Assembly: GCA_002707495.1 (NCBI GenBank)
Contig: PAMZ01000010.1
Span: 1 to 64,000, forward strand
DNA from: Halobacteriovoraceae bacterium
Lineage (GTDB): Bacteria > Bdellovibrionota > Bacteriovoracia > Bacteriovoracales > Bacteriovoracaceae
Direction of reading: 5' to 3'
DNA length: 64,000 nt
The notes beneath the pieces are model-generated. The model saw only the letters and a list, made by a program, of their open reading frames with translations. It had not been told where the DNA came from and did no database searches. Every line of letters begins with the position of its first letter. Position 1 is the first letter of the stretch. The translations under genes and the position numbers were made by a program. This document shows positions 1 to 7,243 of this stretch, in pieces.

Positions 1-1
1 T

Positions 2-331
2 CTTCGGGGATTTGCCTTAAAAGAACGATATATTTGTTCGGGATACGACGATTTGTATGACGGTAACCAGCCGTCCAAAACAATGGCAACCGGACAGAAA
101 ATAGAAAATGGTTTCTTGCTACCAGATACAATAGAAGTCTTTAAATTCATGAAACTAATAAATATTAATTCTGATGATCTTTTAAATCTGACTGAACGAG
201 CTTCGTTTTACAGAACAAATCAGATACAGTGGAAATGCTTGACATCAAAAGCCAAATCTCAAAAATTGATATTAGAGAAACTTAAAGTCGATATCACTAA
301 AGTGACAAATTTATTTCAAAAGGCAGCTTGA
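2..331 (+). CDS. 3' end of an unknown gene of the putative island
   Basis: The frame is open from the window edge and ends with TGA at 331, so about 109 C-terminal residues of a gene starting outside the window are visible. A TTG at 53 could also start a 92-residue protein, but no ribosome binding site is obvious there. The visible part is mostly helical and charged, with no signal peptide, membrane segment or motif I recognise. It lies beside an integrase on the opposite strand and is probably cargo of the same element. Function unknown. Confidence 0.45.
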   Translation, partial: LRGFALKERYICSGYDDLYDGNQPSKTMATGQKIENGFLLPDTIEVFKFMKLININSDDLLNLTERASFYRTNQIQWKCLTSKAKSQKLILEKLKVDITKVTNLFQKAA

Positions 332-581
332 ACACCTCTCGATTACAATATTTCGGTTTCTCTAGTTAATACAAATATTGATCCCCGATTTAGAATCATT
401 GGCTCTGGAATTTAGCAATAATTTCTGCTTACCATTAACTACAAAATCAATCGAACTATCCTTGTTACTAACCACCAAAAATAAAAATATAGAACTGGCT
501 TTAACACAAACCAGATACAATAATAAAAATAATGTGAAAACACCGTGGGTACTCTCTCTAGATTGATCATGATATTACCTG

Positions 582-1628
582 TTAAAGAAAATTCAAGTTA
601 TTGGTAATACCTTGAATATGAATACCTGATTTTCGAATATATATTTGCATAGTTTTCAAGTCTTTCCATCCTCCCATTGCCATAACTTTGATAGGTTCAA
701 CTCCTTTTGAAAGCATAACTGTAGCCCATGATGCTCGAAGGTCATGAAATCGTATTATAGGAAGGTCAATCTGTTTGAGAAAGTCTCTAAGGATTTGAGA
801 CTGACCACCAGTTGACCAACTACCTAGTCTAGGAAGAACAAATTCATCAGTCTTTTTATTATTTAGATCCTCTAACAATGGTAAAAAACTGGGTGCTATT
901 TCAACAGAACGATCATCACCTGATTTAGTGTCTTTAAACCCGTTTTCTTTTGTCCAAGACTCGCTGACAATCATAACTCTCTTTTTCAAATCAACTCTCT
1001 CCCACCTTAAAGCATATAGTTCACCATTTCTCATCCCTGTATAACAGGCCATAGCCCAGATAGGAAACCAAGGATGCTTTTGCTCTTTTGCTTCTTTTAG
1101 TAGCGAGCGCATCTGATTCTCTGTTAGTACCTTTTTTATCTTCTCTTTTCTTTTAAACCTTAGCCTTGGACATGGATCTCTTTGAATAAAGTCATTTTCT
1201 ATTGCGAACCTAAAAACTGCTCTTAAATACTTAAGCATACTTTTTCTATGAGCTTCAGAGTAACTTGCTAAATCTTCCAAAATAAAATCTCTAATCTCAG
1301 AGGTCGTAATTTCATTGATCCTTTTAAATTTCCATTTTTCAAAAGTGTGTGCCCGTAGAGTCGTTTTATAATTGATTACAGTATTGTTTGCCATCCCTAA
1401 GTTTACAAAGTGAGTAATAAATTTCTCTACAACTTCAATCCAATATGGATGAGACATATCGTAAAATTTCCTAAGAAGTTCATTTTTAATCTGCCTTTGT
1501 ACTTTTTGAGCCTCAGCCTTAGATTTAATTCCGACTCTCCTTATGCTTCTTGATTGTTTAGTTAGTGGGTGTCTTCTTGAATAAGACACTTCATAATAAT
1601 TTTTAGCTTCGTTATATTTAATTCCCAT
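582..1628 (-). CDS. Tyrosine recombinase / phage-type integrase
   Basis: Site-specific recombinase that would integrate and excise the element at ssrA. The 348-residue protein has an N-terminal arm-binding region (about 1-55), a SAM-like core-binding domain (about 60-155) and a catalytic domain. The full catalytic set is visible: R200 in TGMRNGE, K235, H295 and R298 in FHDLRAS, W321 and nucleophile Y330. Length and domain order are usual for island integrases. It follows the XRE regulator gene by 20 bases on the same strand and points away from the tmRNA gene, whose 3' end is the likely attachment site. No frameshift is seen, so it is probably active. Confidence 0.95.
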   Translation of the reverse strand: MGIKYNEAKNYYEVSYSRRHPLTKQSRSIRRVGIKSKAEAQKVQRQIKNELLRKFYDMSHPYWIEVVEKFITHFVNLGMANNTVINYKTTLRAHTFEKWKFKRINEITTSEIRDFILEDLASYSEAHRKSMLKYLRAVFRFAIENDFIQRDPCPRLRFKRKEKIKKVLTENQMRSLLKEAKEQKHPWFPIWAMACYTGMRNGELYALRWERVDLKKRVMIVSESWTKENGFKDTKSGDDRSVEIAPSFLPLLEDLNNKKTDEFVLPRLGSWSTGGQSQILRDFLKQIDLPIIRFHDLRASWATVMLSKGVEPIKVMAMGGWKDLKTMQIYIRKSGIHIQGITNNLNFL

Positions 1629-1648
1629 GGTTTTTTCCTTTTATATTT

Positions 1649-2026
1649 TTAGAAAGTATTTAAAAACGCCTTAACAGTTTTCAATTTTGAGTCTTCTAGA
1701 CGATTAATTATATCGATACACTCAGACCGAATATGCTCAGGAACTTCGACTTCTCCTGAAAGCATTTGCTGAAATTGCTCCCAAGTATAGCCATAGACCT
1801 TTAAGAAACGCTTAATTAGAACCGGATCTAGATCTCTTCTCCCATTTTCAGAGTGATTTACTGTAGCCTCAGATAAACCTAGAATTGGCGCGACTCGTCT
1901 CATAGATAAGTGCCTAGACTCTCGCATGAACTTTAAAAGACTTGCTTCTTTGGTCATTACCTTTTTGTCAGATCTTCTTTTTTTCTTTCGCTTGATTTTG
2001 ATTGAGTTTTTGTCGTCATTTTTCAT
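1649..2026 (-). CDS. XRE-family helix-turn-helix regulator upstream of the integrase
   Basis: A 125-residue DNA-binding protein. A lysine/arginine-rich N-terminus (about 1-25) precedes an XRE-type HTH (about 28-85; the recognition part reads LGLSEATVNHSENGRR). It sits directly upstream of the integrase with a 20-base gap, so the two probably form one transcript that this protein controls. An AAGGAG-like ribosome binding site precedes the ATG (CTCCTT on the plus strand near 2031-2036). It may bind the repeat array or the AGTTACG(A/G)AC boxes in the 290 bases upstream; that is inference from position. Confidence 0.85.
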   Translation of the reverse strand: MKNDDKNSIKIKRKKKRRSDKKVMTKEASLLKFMRESRHLSMRRVAPILGLSEATVNHSENGRRDLDPVLIKRFLKVYGYTWEQFQQMLSGEVEVPEHIRSECIDIINRLEDSKLKTVKAFLNTF

Positions 2027-2065
2027 TCTTTTCTCCTTGAAAATAAAATTTACAAAAGCTCTAAA

Positions 2066-2133
2066 AGTTACGAACGGTAGTCCAACAATTACATTTACTT
2101 AGGTTCTTTTTCTGCAGCGCCAGTTACGGACAA
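2066..2133. promoter_or_regulatory. Candidate operator boxes AGTTACGAACGG / AGTTACGGACAA
   Basis: Two near-identical boxes lie at 2066-2077 and 2122-2133 (10 of 12 matches), 56 bases apart. A related ATTACGGT occurs on the other strand at 2251-2258. They sit in the upstream region of the XRE-integrase pair and are plausible regulator or excisionase sites. Only the repetition is seen; binding is inferred. Confidence 0.3.
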
Positions 2134-2163
2134 TAGCCCAAGGTTTTGCAAAAATTTTAAGGG

Positions 2164-2220
2164 TAGCCAAAGAATAGCCACAAATAGCCACGCCTAGACA
2201 GTTTTAGACAGGTCTAGACA
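2164..2220. repeat. Phased array of six TAG(C/A)CA hexamers
   Basis: TAGCCA occurs at 2164-2169, 2175-2180 and 2185-2190, followed by TAGACA at 2195-2200, 2205-2210 and 2215-2220. Spacing is 11 then exactly 10 bases, one helical turn, so all copies face the same side of the DNA. The array lies between the integrase regulator and the ssrA 3' end, where arm-type integrase, excisionase or repressor sites are expected. The interspersed bases are not conserved, so this is a motif array and not a simple tandem repeat. Confidence 0.7.
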
Positions 2221-2287
2221 AGTGCTATTAGCCCCATAAAAGCCTAACTAACCGTAATCAAGTGTCTGAATTTAAAGATGTTTAGAG

Positions 2288-2321
2288 AAAAAGTGCATCC
2301 ACCATCCTCGTCGGATGGTGG
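2288..2321 (-). terminator. Intrinsic terminator of the tmRNA gene
   Basis: A perfect 9-bp stem (CCACCATCC / GGATGGTGG, 2299-2321, 5-base loop) is followed in the minus direction, after a short gap, by five T residues (A5 at 2288-2292). The first stem arm includes the encoded CCA end of the tmRNA, so the terminator stem overlaps the mature 3' end. Confidence 0.65.
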
Positions 2322-2685
2322 AGGTGGTGGGAATCGAACCCACGTCCAAAAGCATGTCCGGTAGAGAGCACTACGTGTGTAGTTCCATTAGAGCAAGGAA
2401 CGGCTGTGATTCTTTTGTCAAAGAAACAAAACCCGGTGAAAGTTTAAACTGCGGTCCCGACTAGCAGCGAGGGCTTAGTTTTCCGACCTCCCCTCATGAG
2501 GTCTTTACCTACTTTTTGTTATCGGTGTAGGCCCCTCAAATGTTGCGAATAATCTTTAGATTATGCAGCCATTGCGTATTCTACATCGTTTCCGAGTAAA
2601 TTTGGGCGGCTTTTTACTAGGCCTGCCGACCAACCTAGACACGCGCTCAATCTTTCAATGCCCCTGTCGAAACCAGTGCACCCCC
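2316..2685 (-). ncRNA. ssrA: tmRNA (transfer-messenger RNA)
   Basis: Rescues ribosomes stalled on broken mRNA by trans-translation. The tRNA-like ends are clear: 5' GGGGGUG pairs with 3' CACCUCC, followed by unpaired A and an encoded CCA (2316-2318). The T-arm sequence GGTTCGATTCC is present, and so is the conserved 5' stretch GCACTGGTTTCGACAGGGGC. The tag ORF resumes at GGA (2591-2593) and ends with TAA at 2561-2563, giving GNDVEYAMAA. Length is about 370 bases, usual for one-piece tmRNA. A TATACT -10 box lies upstream and a hairpin terminator downstream. The integrase on its 3' side suggests that the 3' end serves as an attachment site. Confidence 0.97.
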
Positions 2686-2699
2686 AAATTGAGGGATTT

Positions 2700-2705
2700 A
2701 GTATA
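2700..2705 (-). promoter_or_regulatory. -10 element of the ssrA promoter
   Basis: TATACT on the minus strand matches TATAAT at five of six positions and lies 14 bases before the mature tmRNA 5' end, consistent with a short trimmed leader. No good -35 hexamer is seen at the usual spacing. Confidence 0.5.
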
Positions 2706-2818
2706 ACAAAATTTCTTTTATTTAGCCATATGCTCTGAAAAGCCCTCCCAGAACATCACAGAACAGTTTATGTCCCTGCCCTATTGGTCCAAATCCGACT
2801 TACTGCTAATCTAGGATT

Positions 2819-3206
2819 ATGAAAACTCTCACACTGACATTCATTTTATTAAGCAATTCCACCTGGGCAAAAGACTATGTGATCCGGCAAACTCAAGAAA
2901 TTTGTCCGAACAAGACCGTCTATATAACGGCAAAATCCAAAAAGTATTGATGACATAAAACTAAGATTTGCGATGATCAGCAGTCTTCCATTTTTAGTTT
3001 ATGTAATCGAGACGAATAAAGTCAGCACGAAGCTTGCCATCACCCATGACAGTAAAAGCCAAAATCCTAATGCATGGGAAATGCAAAAAAGAGTTTGGGG
3101 TATTCTTATGGATAAAATGGAAGAATATAATGTGACGAGTGTAACTATTAACTATGATCCAAAAGTTACTTCTCCTTTAAAATGCTTCGTAATTAGAAGT
3201 ATTTAA
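2819..3206 (+). pseudogene. Small secreted protein gene interrupted by a single-base frameshift
   Basis: An ATG at 2819 opens a 43-codon frame with a signal peptide (MKTLTLTFILLSNSTWAKD) that stops at 2948-2950. The frame shifted by one base is open through the same point and continues to 3206. Removing one A from the A5 run at about 2939-2943 joins the two into 128 residues with a normal secreted N-terminus and no other stop. The downstream part alone could start at ATG 2973, but its hydrophobic start is internal in the joined reading. It could be a decayed gene, a sequencing error or slippage at the A run. Product unknown. Confidence 0.5.
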
Positions 3207-3233
3207 ACCCAATAAAATTTTGATCTTTTTGCA

Positions 3234-3261
3234 TAAAAAAGCCCCAGGTGAGGTTGGGGCT
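3234..3261 (-). terminator. Minus-strand intrinsic terminator
   Basis: AGCCCCA (3240-3246) pairs with TGGGGCT (3255-3261). In the minus direction the stem runs straight into six T residues (A6 at 3235-3240 on the plus strand, sharing one base with the stem). There is no T run on the plus side, so it serves a minus-strand transcript although no minus-strand gene lies immediately upstream. Confidence 0.7.
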
Positions 3262-3293
3262 GACTATGTGTTCATTTCGCCGACTTAGACGGA
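3234..3293 (-). ncRNA. Candidate small RNA of about 60 nt
   Basis: A promoter-like pair on the minus strand (TTGACC, 18 bases, TATTAT; 3300-3329) is followed about 40 bases later by a strong terminator. No ORF of useful size lies between. The predicted transcript has a small CCG/CGG hairpin and then the terminator. Both ends are inferred from sequence; this would be an independent sRNA divergent from the acetyltransferase leader. Confidence 0.35.
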
Positions 3294-3299
3294 TATTTG

Positions 3300-3329
3300 A
3301 TAATAACACACGTTCTCTTTCAGGGTCAA
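3300..3329 (-). promoter_or_regulatory. Sigma70-like promoter, minus strand
   Basis: The -35 hexamer TTGACC (3324-3329) and -10 hexamer TATTAT (3300-3305) are 18 bases apart and match consensus at five of six positions each. The -35 is inside the perfect palindrome GGGTCA-atga-TGACCC (3323-3338), so a protein bound there would block it. Confidence 0.4.
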
Positions 3330-3356
3330 TGATGACCCGCCTCGAGGAGGTTACTC

Positions 3357-3419
3357 ATGGAACAGGTTAAGCCTTTGCTAATGACGATCTCCCCTATCTC
3401 CCCTAAACTAAAACGATGA
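3357..3419 (+). CDS. 20-codon leader ORF coupled to the acetyltransferase
   Basis: ATG at 3357 follows a strong Shine-Dalgarno (GAGGAGG, 3344-3350) and encodes MEQVKPLLMTISPISPKLKR, ending in TGA at 3417-3419. The stop overlaps the ATG of the next gene as ATGA, the classic form of translational coupling. The acetyltransferase has no good ribosome binding site of its own apart from this. The leader may simply deliver ribosomes, or sense proline or serine supply (four prolines and three serines in 20 residues); the latter is speculative. Confidence 0.45.
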   Translation: MEQVKPLLMTISPISPKLKR

Positions 3420-3946
3420 AACCAATTCTCACCACCGAAAGACTAAATTTTTATCAATTCCTGCCCACTGACGGATACCTTATTAAAGATCTCGATAGTG
3501 ATCCAGAAGTCATGCGCTATCTCACAGACGGTAAAGCTAGTGATGACGCTGAAGTAGAAAGAATTATGAAAATTTTAATGGGTCATTATGAAAAATTCGG
3601 CGAAGAGTTTGGGGTTTGGAAAGCCTATCTAGATCAAGATTTTATCGGCTGGTTTCATTATCGACCACTCAAAGCCAACCCAGATGATATAAGCCAGATT
3701 GAGCTTGGCTATAGATTAAAACAGAAATATTGGGGACAAGGTTTTGCTACTGAAGGCTCAATCGCCTTAGTTAAAAAAGCTAAAAATGATCCTCGCATAA
3801 AGGCTCTTTGGGCCTCGGCGATGAAGGGAAACTCTGCCTCACAAAATGTGATGGAAAAAGTCGGCATGAGTTTTCACTCTGACTGGATTCTAGAGAGCTG
3901 GCCTGGGGAAGATAAAAGAGCTGTCTGGTTTAAACTAGATCTTTAA
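3416..3946 (+). CDS. GNAT N-acetyltransferase, RimJ/RimL-like
   Basis: A 176-residue acetyl-CoA-dependent acetyltransferase. It opens with the typical LTTERLNF, and the acetyl-CoA pyrophosphate loop is seen as YWGQGFATEG (105-114), followed by NSASQNVMEKVGM (139-151) typical of RimJ/RimL relatives that modify ribosomal-protein N-termini or small amines. The substrate cannot be told from sequence. The start overlaps the stop of a leader ORF by ATGA. The stop overlaps that of the convergent permease gene by four bases. Confidence 0.88.
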   Translation: MKPILTTERLNFYQFLPTDGYLIKDLDSDPEVMRYLTDGKASDDAEVERIMKILMGHYEKFGEEFGVWKAYLDQDFIGWFHYRPLKANPDDISQIELGYRLKQKYWGQGFATEGSIALVKKAKNDPRIKALWASAMKGNSASQNVMEKVGMSFHSDWILESWPGEDKRAVWFKLDL

Positions 3947-5328
3947 AAACTTCCAAGCATTGATCCAAGCATCACAACTGTGGCCGTCGCTAAAAAAGGA
4001 AATGCCACCGCTACCATAAAAATATCAAAATAAGATTTTTTATGATTAAGCTTACAAATCGCAAGTAATGTTATCACCGCTCCATTATGGGGAAGTGTAT
4101 CCAGTCCTCCACAAGATAAAGTCGCAACCCTATGTAAAAGCTCCGGGGAAATATTCGCGGCCTCGGCCATCGCCATATACTGGGATGCTAATGCTTTTAA
4201 GGCAATACTAAGTCCACCTGAAGCTGAACCCGTCACCCCTGCAAGAAGATTTACTGAAATAGATTCTGAAATAAGCGGATAGGTAGGAAAAATTCCAAGC
4301 ACCGTTGATTTGATAATCGCAAACGAAGCCAATGAGGCGATCGTCGCTCCATAGCCAACCTCAGATGCAGTATTAAAAATCGGAAGTAAGCTTCCCATCG
4401 TTCCTTTATTAACCGAATCAAGGGGCTTTTTTAAAAACTTTTTTTGCGTGATAAGAAGAACAATGATGGAGAGAAAGATCGCAATAATAATTGACCAAAT
4501 TCCCAGCACGTCTTTAAGTTTGATATTTCCAAAACGATCATTGGCAAGATACTCAGAAGACCATGAAGGAATTAATACCTGGCTTAGAACATAATTAAGT
4601 ACAATCACTAAAATCAGCGGCAAAACTGCCACCCAAACATTAAGTCCTGAGTGAGAGTTCTCGCTCTTCTCTTCGCCTTCAAAAACTTCTCCGTAGCCTT
4701 CACCTAATGCTTTAGCTTTATGAATTCTTGCATTCAACCACCAAAGTCCTGAACCGGCCATGATGATCGCGGCTATAAGACCAAGTCCAGGTGCTGCAAA
4801 TGCCGTGGTTCCAAAAAAAGGCATCGGTATCGCATTTTGAATTGCCGGAGTTCCCGGAAGTGCTGTCATCGTAAACGTAAAGGAGCCAAGTGCGATTGAA
4901 GCTGGAATAAAACGTCTTGGTACATCACCTTTTTTAAAAAGATGTCTAGCTATCGGCTCTATTCCAAAAGCCACCACAAATAATGAAACTCCACCATAAG
5001 TTAGAAGACCACAAGCTGTTACTACCGCTGCGGCAGCATGTTTAGGCCCTAGTTTTTTAGCGATAAAATCCCCAATACTTTGGGCCGCCCCACTATCACC
5101 CATGAGTTGTCCAAAAATCGCACCCAGAAGAAAAAGCGGAAAGTATTTAACTAAATATCCACCAACCGCTGGCATATAAATTTGCGTATAGGTCGCCATT
5201 AAATGATTATTGGAATCGAAGATGGTCGCAACTAGCGCCATAATAGGTGCTAGAATTAAAACATTCACCCCTTTATAAGCAAAAAACATCAGACCAAAAA
5301 GAGAAATTAAAACTGCGAGAATTTCCAT
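3943..5328 (-). CDS. GntP-family permease, probably D-3-hydroxybutyrate uptake
   Basis: A 461-residue inner-membrane carrier with 12 or more hydrophobic segments across its whole length, of the GntP (gluconate:H+ symporter) family. GntP members imported next to bdhA are usually annotated as D-beta-hydroxybutyrate permeases, and here the gene starts nine bases after the bdhA stop with its own AGGAAA ribosome binding site. The pair would take up and oxidise 3-hydroxybutyrate, the product of polyhydroxybutyrate breakdown. Gluconate or another hydroxy acid remains possible from sequence alone. Confidence 0.82.
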   Translation of the reverse strand: MEILAVLISLFGLMFFAYKGVNVLILAPIMALVATIFDSNNHLMATYTQIYMPAVGGYLVKYFPLFLLGAIFGQLMGDSGAAQSIGDFIAKKLGPKHAAAAVVTACGLLTYGGVSLFVVAFGIEPIARHLFKKGDVPRRFIPASIALGSFTFTMTALPGTPAIQNAIPMPFFGTTAFAAPGLGLIAAIIMAGSGLWWLNARIHKAKALGEGYGEVFEGEEKSENSHSGLNVWVAVLPLILVIVLNYVLSQVLIPSWSSEYLANDRFGNIKLKDVLGIWSIIIAIFLSIIVLLITQKKFLKKPLDSVNKGTMGSLLPIFNTASEVGYGATIASLASFAIIKSTVLGIFPTYPLISESISVNLLAGVTGSASGGLSIALKALASQYMAMAEAANISPELLHRVATLSCGGLDTLPHNGAVITLLAICKLNHKKSYFDIFMVAVAFPFLATATVVMLGSMLGSF

Positions 5329-5337
5329 AATACTTTC

Positions 5338-6135
5338 CTACTTAGCGGTCCAACCGCCATCCATTGATTGAGATGTCCCAGTAATTGAAGCGGCGGCATC
5401 TGAGCATAAAAACTCCGCCATCCCAGAAATCTCTTCAACGCTTACAAATTTTTTTGTGGGCTGTGCTCCTAAAATCACATCGCGAATCACTTCTTCTTCA
5501 CTCAGTCCCCGGGCCTTAGCCGTATCTGCAATTTGTCCATCAACTAGAGGCGTTCTCACATAACCAGGACAAATAGCATTACAAGTAATACCCATCTCGG
5601 CCACTTCAAGCGCCACCGTTTTCGTCATTCCAAGTACACCATGCTTAGCCGCCACATAAGCCGACTTATAAGGAGAAGCAATCAAACCATGTGCGGATGC
5701 GATATTAATGATTCGTCCCCAGCCACGCTCTTTCATTGCCGGCAGAGCATTTTGGATAGTGAGAAAGTTTGAGACAAGATTCACTTGAATAACTTGTTGC
5801 CATTTCTTTGCCGGAAATTTTTCAATGGGACTTACGTGCTGAATCCCAGCATTATTGATGAGGATACTCACATCCCCTAATTGTTTTTTTGTCTCAGAAA
5901 ACATTTGAGCGATCTCGGTTTCAGAAGTCACATCCGCATCAAAATAAAGTGTTTTTCCTGAGTTCATTTGATTAAGTCTAACTCTAATAGCCTCGATTTC
6001 AGTTTTATCTCCAAAGCCATTTAAAACCACGGCGGCTCCAAGTCCCGCGAAATGTTCTGCAATACCAAGTCCAATGCCACTAGTAGACCCCGTTATAAGT
6101 ACGACTTCTGAACTCAATTTGTGAGTTTGCCCCAT
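5338..6135 (-). CDS. bdhA: D-3-hydroxybutyrate dehydrogenase (SDR)
   Basis: Oxidises D-3-hydroxybutyrate to acetoacetate with NAD+. The 265-residue protein is a classical short-chain dehydrogenase: cofactor motif TGSTSGIG (15-22), NNAG (94-97), catalytic S147, Y160 and K164. The NNAGIQHVSPIE context and the C-terminal MDGGWTAK are typical of 3-hydroxybutyrate dehydrogenases. The ATG follows AAAGGAAA. It is the first gene of a two-gene operon with the GntP permease, diverging from the alkB-like gene. Confidence 0.9.
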   Translation of the reverse strand: MGQTHKLSSEVVLITGSTSGIGLGIAEHFAGLGAAVVLNGFGDKTEIEAIRVRLNQMNSGKTLYFDADVTSETEIAQMFSETKKQLGDVSILINNAGIQHVSPIEKFPAKKWQQVIQVNLVSNFLTIQNALPAMKERGWGRIINIASAHGLIASPYKSAYVAAKHGVLGMTKTVALEVAEMGITCNAICPGYVRTPLVDGQIADTAKARGLSEEEVIRDVILGAQPTKKFVSVEEISGMAEFLCSDAAASITGTSQSMDGGWTAK

Positions 6136-6216
6136 ATCAGTTTCCTTTTAAATTGAACAACTAGTCATAGCTTTTTTGGGCTTGGTAGTAAAGAGAGGTT
6201 TTAGTATCATAATTTC

Positions 6217-7191
6217 ATGAAATTATTCGGATATCTTTTATCTTTGGTTATTCCAGCAAGTGTTTATCTAAGCTTGACTCAGCCCGAGAATTTTAGTTTT
6301 TTGGCACTTATCATCGCATTTGGAGTGATTCCAATTTTAGACTTCCTGGCCCCTTTTGAAAGTAATGCTGATGCTTATACAGGTAAATCAATCGCACTAG
6401 ACTCACTTCTCTATCTCGTAACCTTGATTCATTTCTATCTTCTCTATGTTTTTGTCTCGACTTTTTCACTCCAAGATTCTTGGTCTATGCAGCTAGGACA
6501 GATTCTAGCGATGGGAATATCCTGTGGAACTGTAGGGATCAATGTGGCGCACGAGCTGGGACATCGAAAAGAGAGACTGCATAAGATCACGGCCATGCTC
6601 CTACTCTCGACAAGTCTTTATACGCAATTTTATATTGAGCATAATAAAGGCCATCATCGACATGTCTCTACTCCAAAAGATCCCGCCACGGCTAGACTCA
6701 ATGAAACCATTTACGCTTTTGTTTTGAGATCTATGTGGGGAACCATTAAAGGTGCTTTTAAATTAGATCGAAAACTATTTTATATTGGTATAAGCCTTCA
6801 ACTCATTCTCATCGCTCTCATTTCCTTTTTCGCTGGCCCTACGGTCAGTTTTGCTTTTATAGCAGCTGCCTTTTTTGGAGCTTTCCAATTGGAAGTGGTT
6901 AATTATATCGAACATTATGGACTGCTTAGAAAGATTAACCCCTCAGGGCGCTATGAAAAAGTACAACCTCATCATAGTTGGAATTCAAATCATTATTTAG
7001 GGCGAAAAATTTTATTTGAATTGACTCGCCATAGTGATCATCACGCGTTTGCTTCAAAACCCTATTATAATTTAAGATCTTATACTGAAGCCCCTAATCT
7101 ACCCGCGGGCTATCCGGCTATGATGCTCTTAACTCTCATTCCCCCCTTGTTTTTTCGAATTATGAATCCAAAAGTCCAGGCCCTCAATTAA
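6217..7191 (+). CDS. AlkB-family membrane di-iron hydroxylase (alkane 1-monooxygenase-like)
   Basis: Integral membrane non-haem di-iron hydroxylase of 324 residues, somewhat shorter than typical AlkB (about 400). The family's histidine boxes are all present: HELGHR (112-117), EHNKGHHRHV (141-150), NYIEHYGL (229-236) and RHSDHHA (271-277), between hydrophobic segments. NYIEHYGL is an AlkB/XylM hallmark, absent from fatty-acid desaturases. No rubredoxin or rubredoxin reductase is next to it, so the electron donor is encoded elsewhere. Substrate could be alkanes or another alkyl chain. Monocistronic, divergent from bdhA. Confidence 0.88.
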   Translation: MKLFGYLLSLVIPASVYLSLTQPENFSFLALIIAFGVIPILDFLAPFESNADAYTGKSIALDSLLYLVTLIHFYLLYVFVSTFSLQDSWSMQLGQILAMGISCGTVGINVAHELGHRKERLHKITAMLLLSTSLYTQFYIEHNKGHHRHVSTPKDPATARLNETIYAFVLRSMWGTIKGAFKLDRKLFYIGISLQLILIALISFFAGPTVSFAFIAAAFFGAFQLEVVNYIEHYGLLRKINPSGRYEKVQPHHSWNSNHYLGRKILFELTRHSDHHAFASKPYYNLRSYTEAPNLPAGYPAMMLLTLIPPLFFRIMNPKVQALN

Positions 7192-7243
7192 ACGATAGGT
7201 ATACACCCTAGACCTTTAGTCTTTGCCCCATTAAAATCAGCTC

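Noticed and set aside
378..566. 62-codon frame from a TTG
   Set aside because: No ribosome binding site, AT-rich low-complexity content and no recognisable composition; treated as chance in the 250 bases between the island gene and integrase.
1..2315. Second copy of the ssrA 3' end marking the other attachment site
   Set aside because: Looked for the tmRNA 3' sequence (GGTTCGATTCCCACC...) in the window by eye and did not see it; it should be left of the window.
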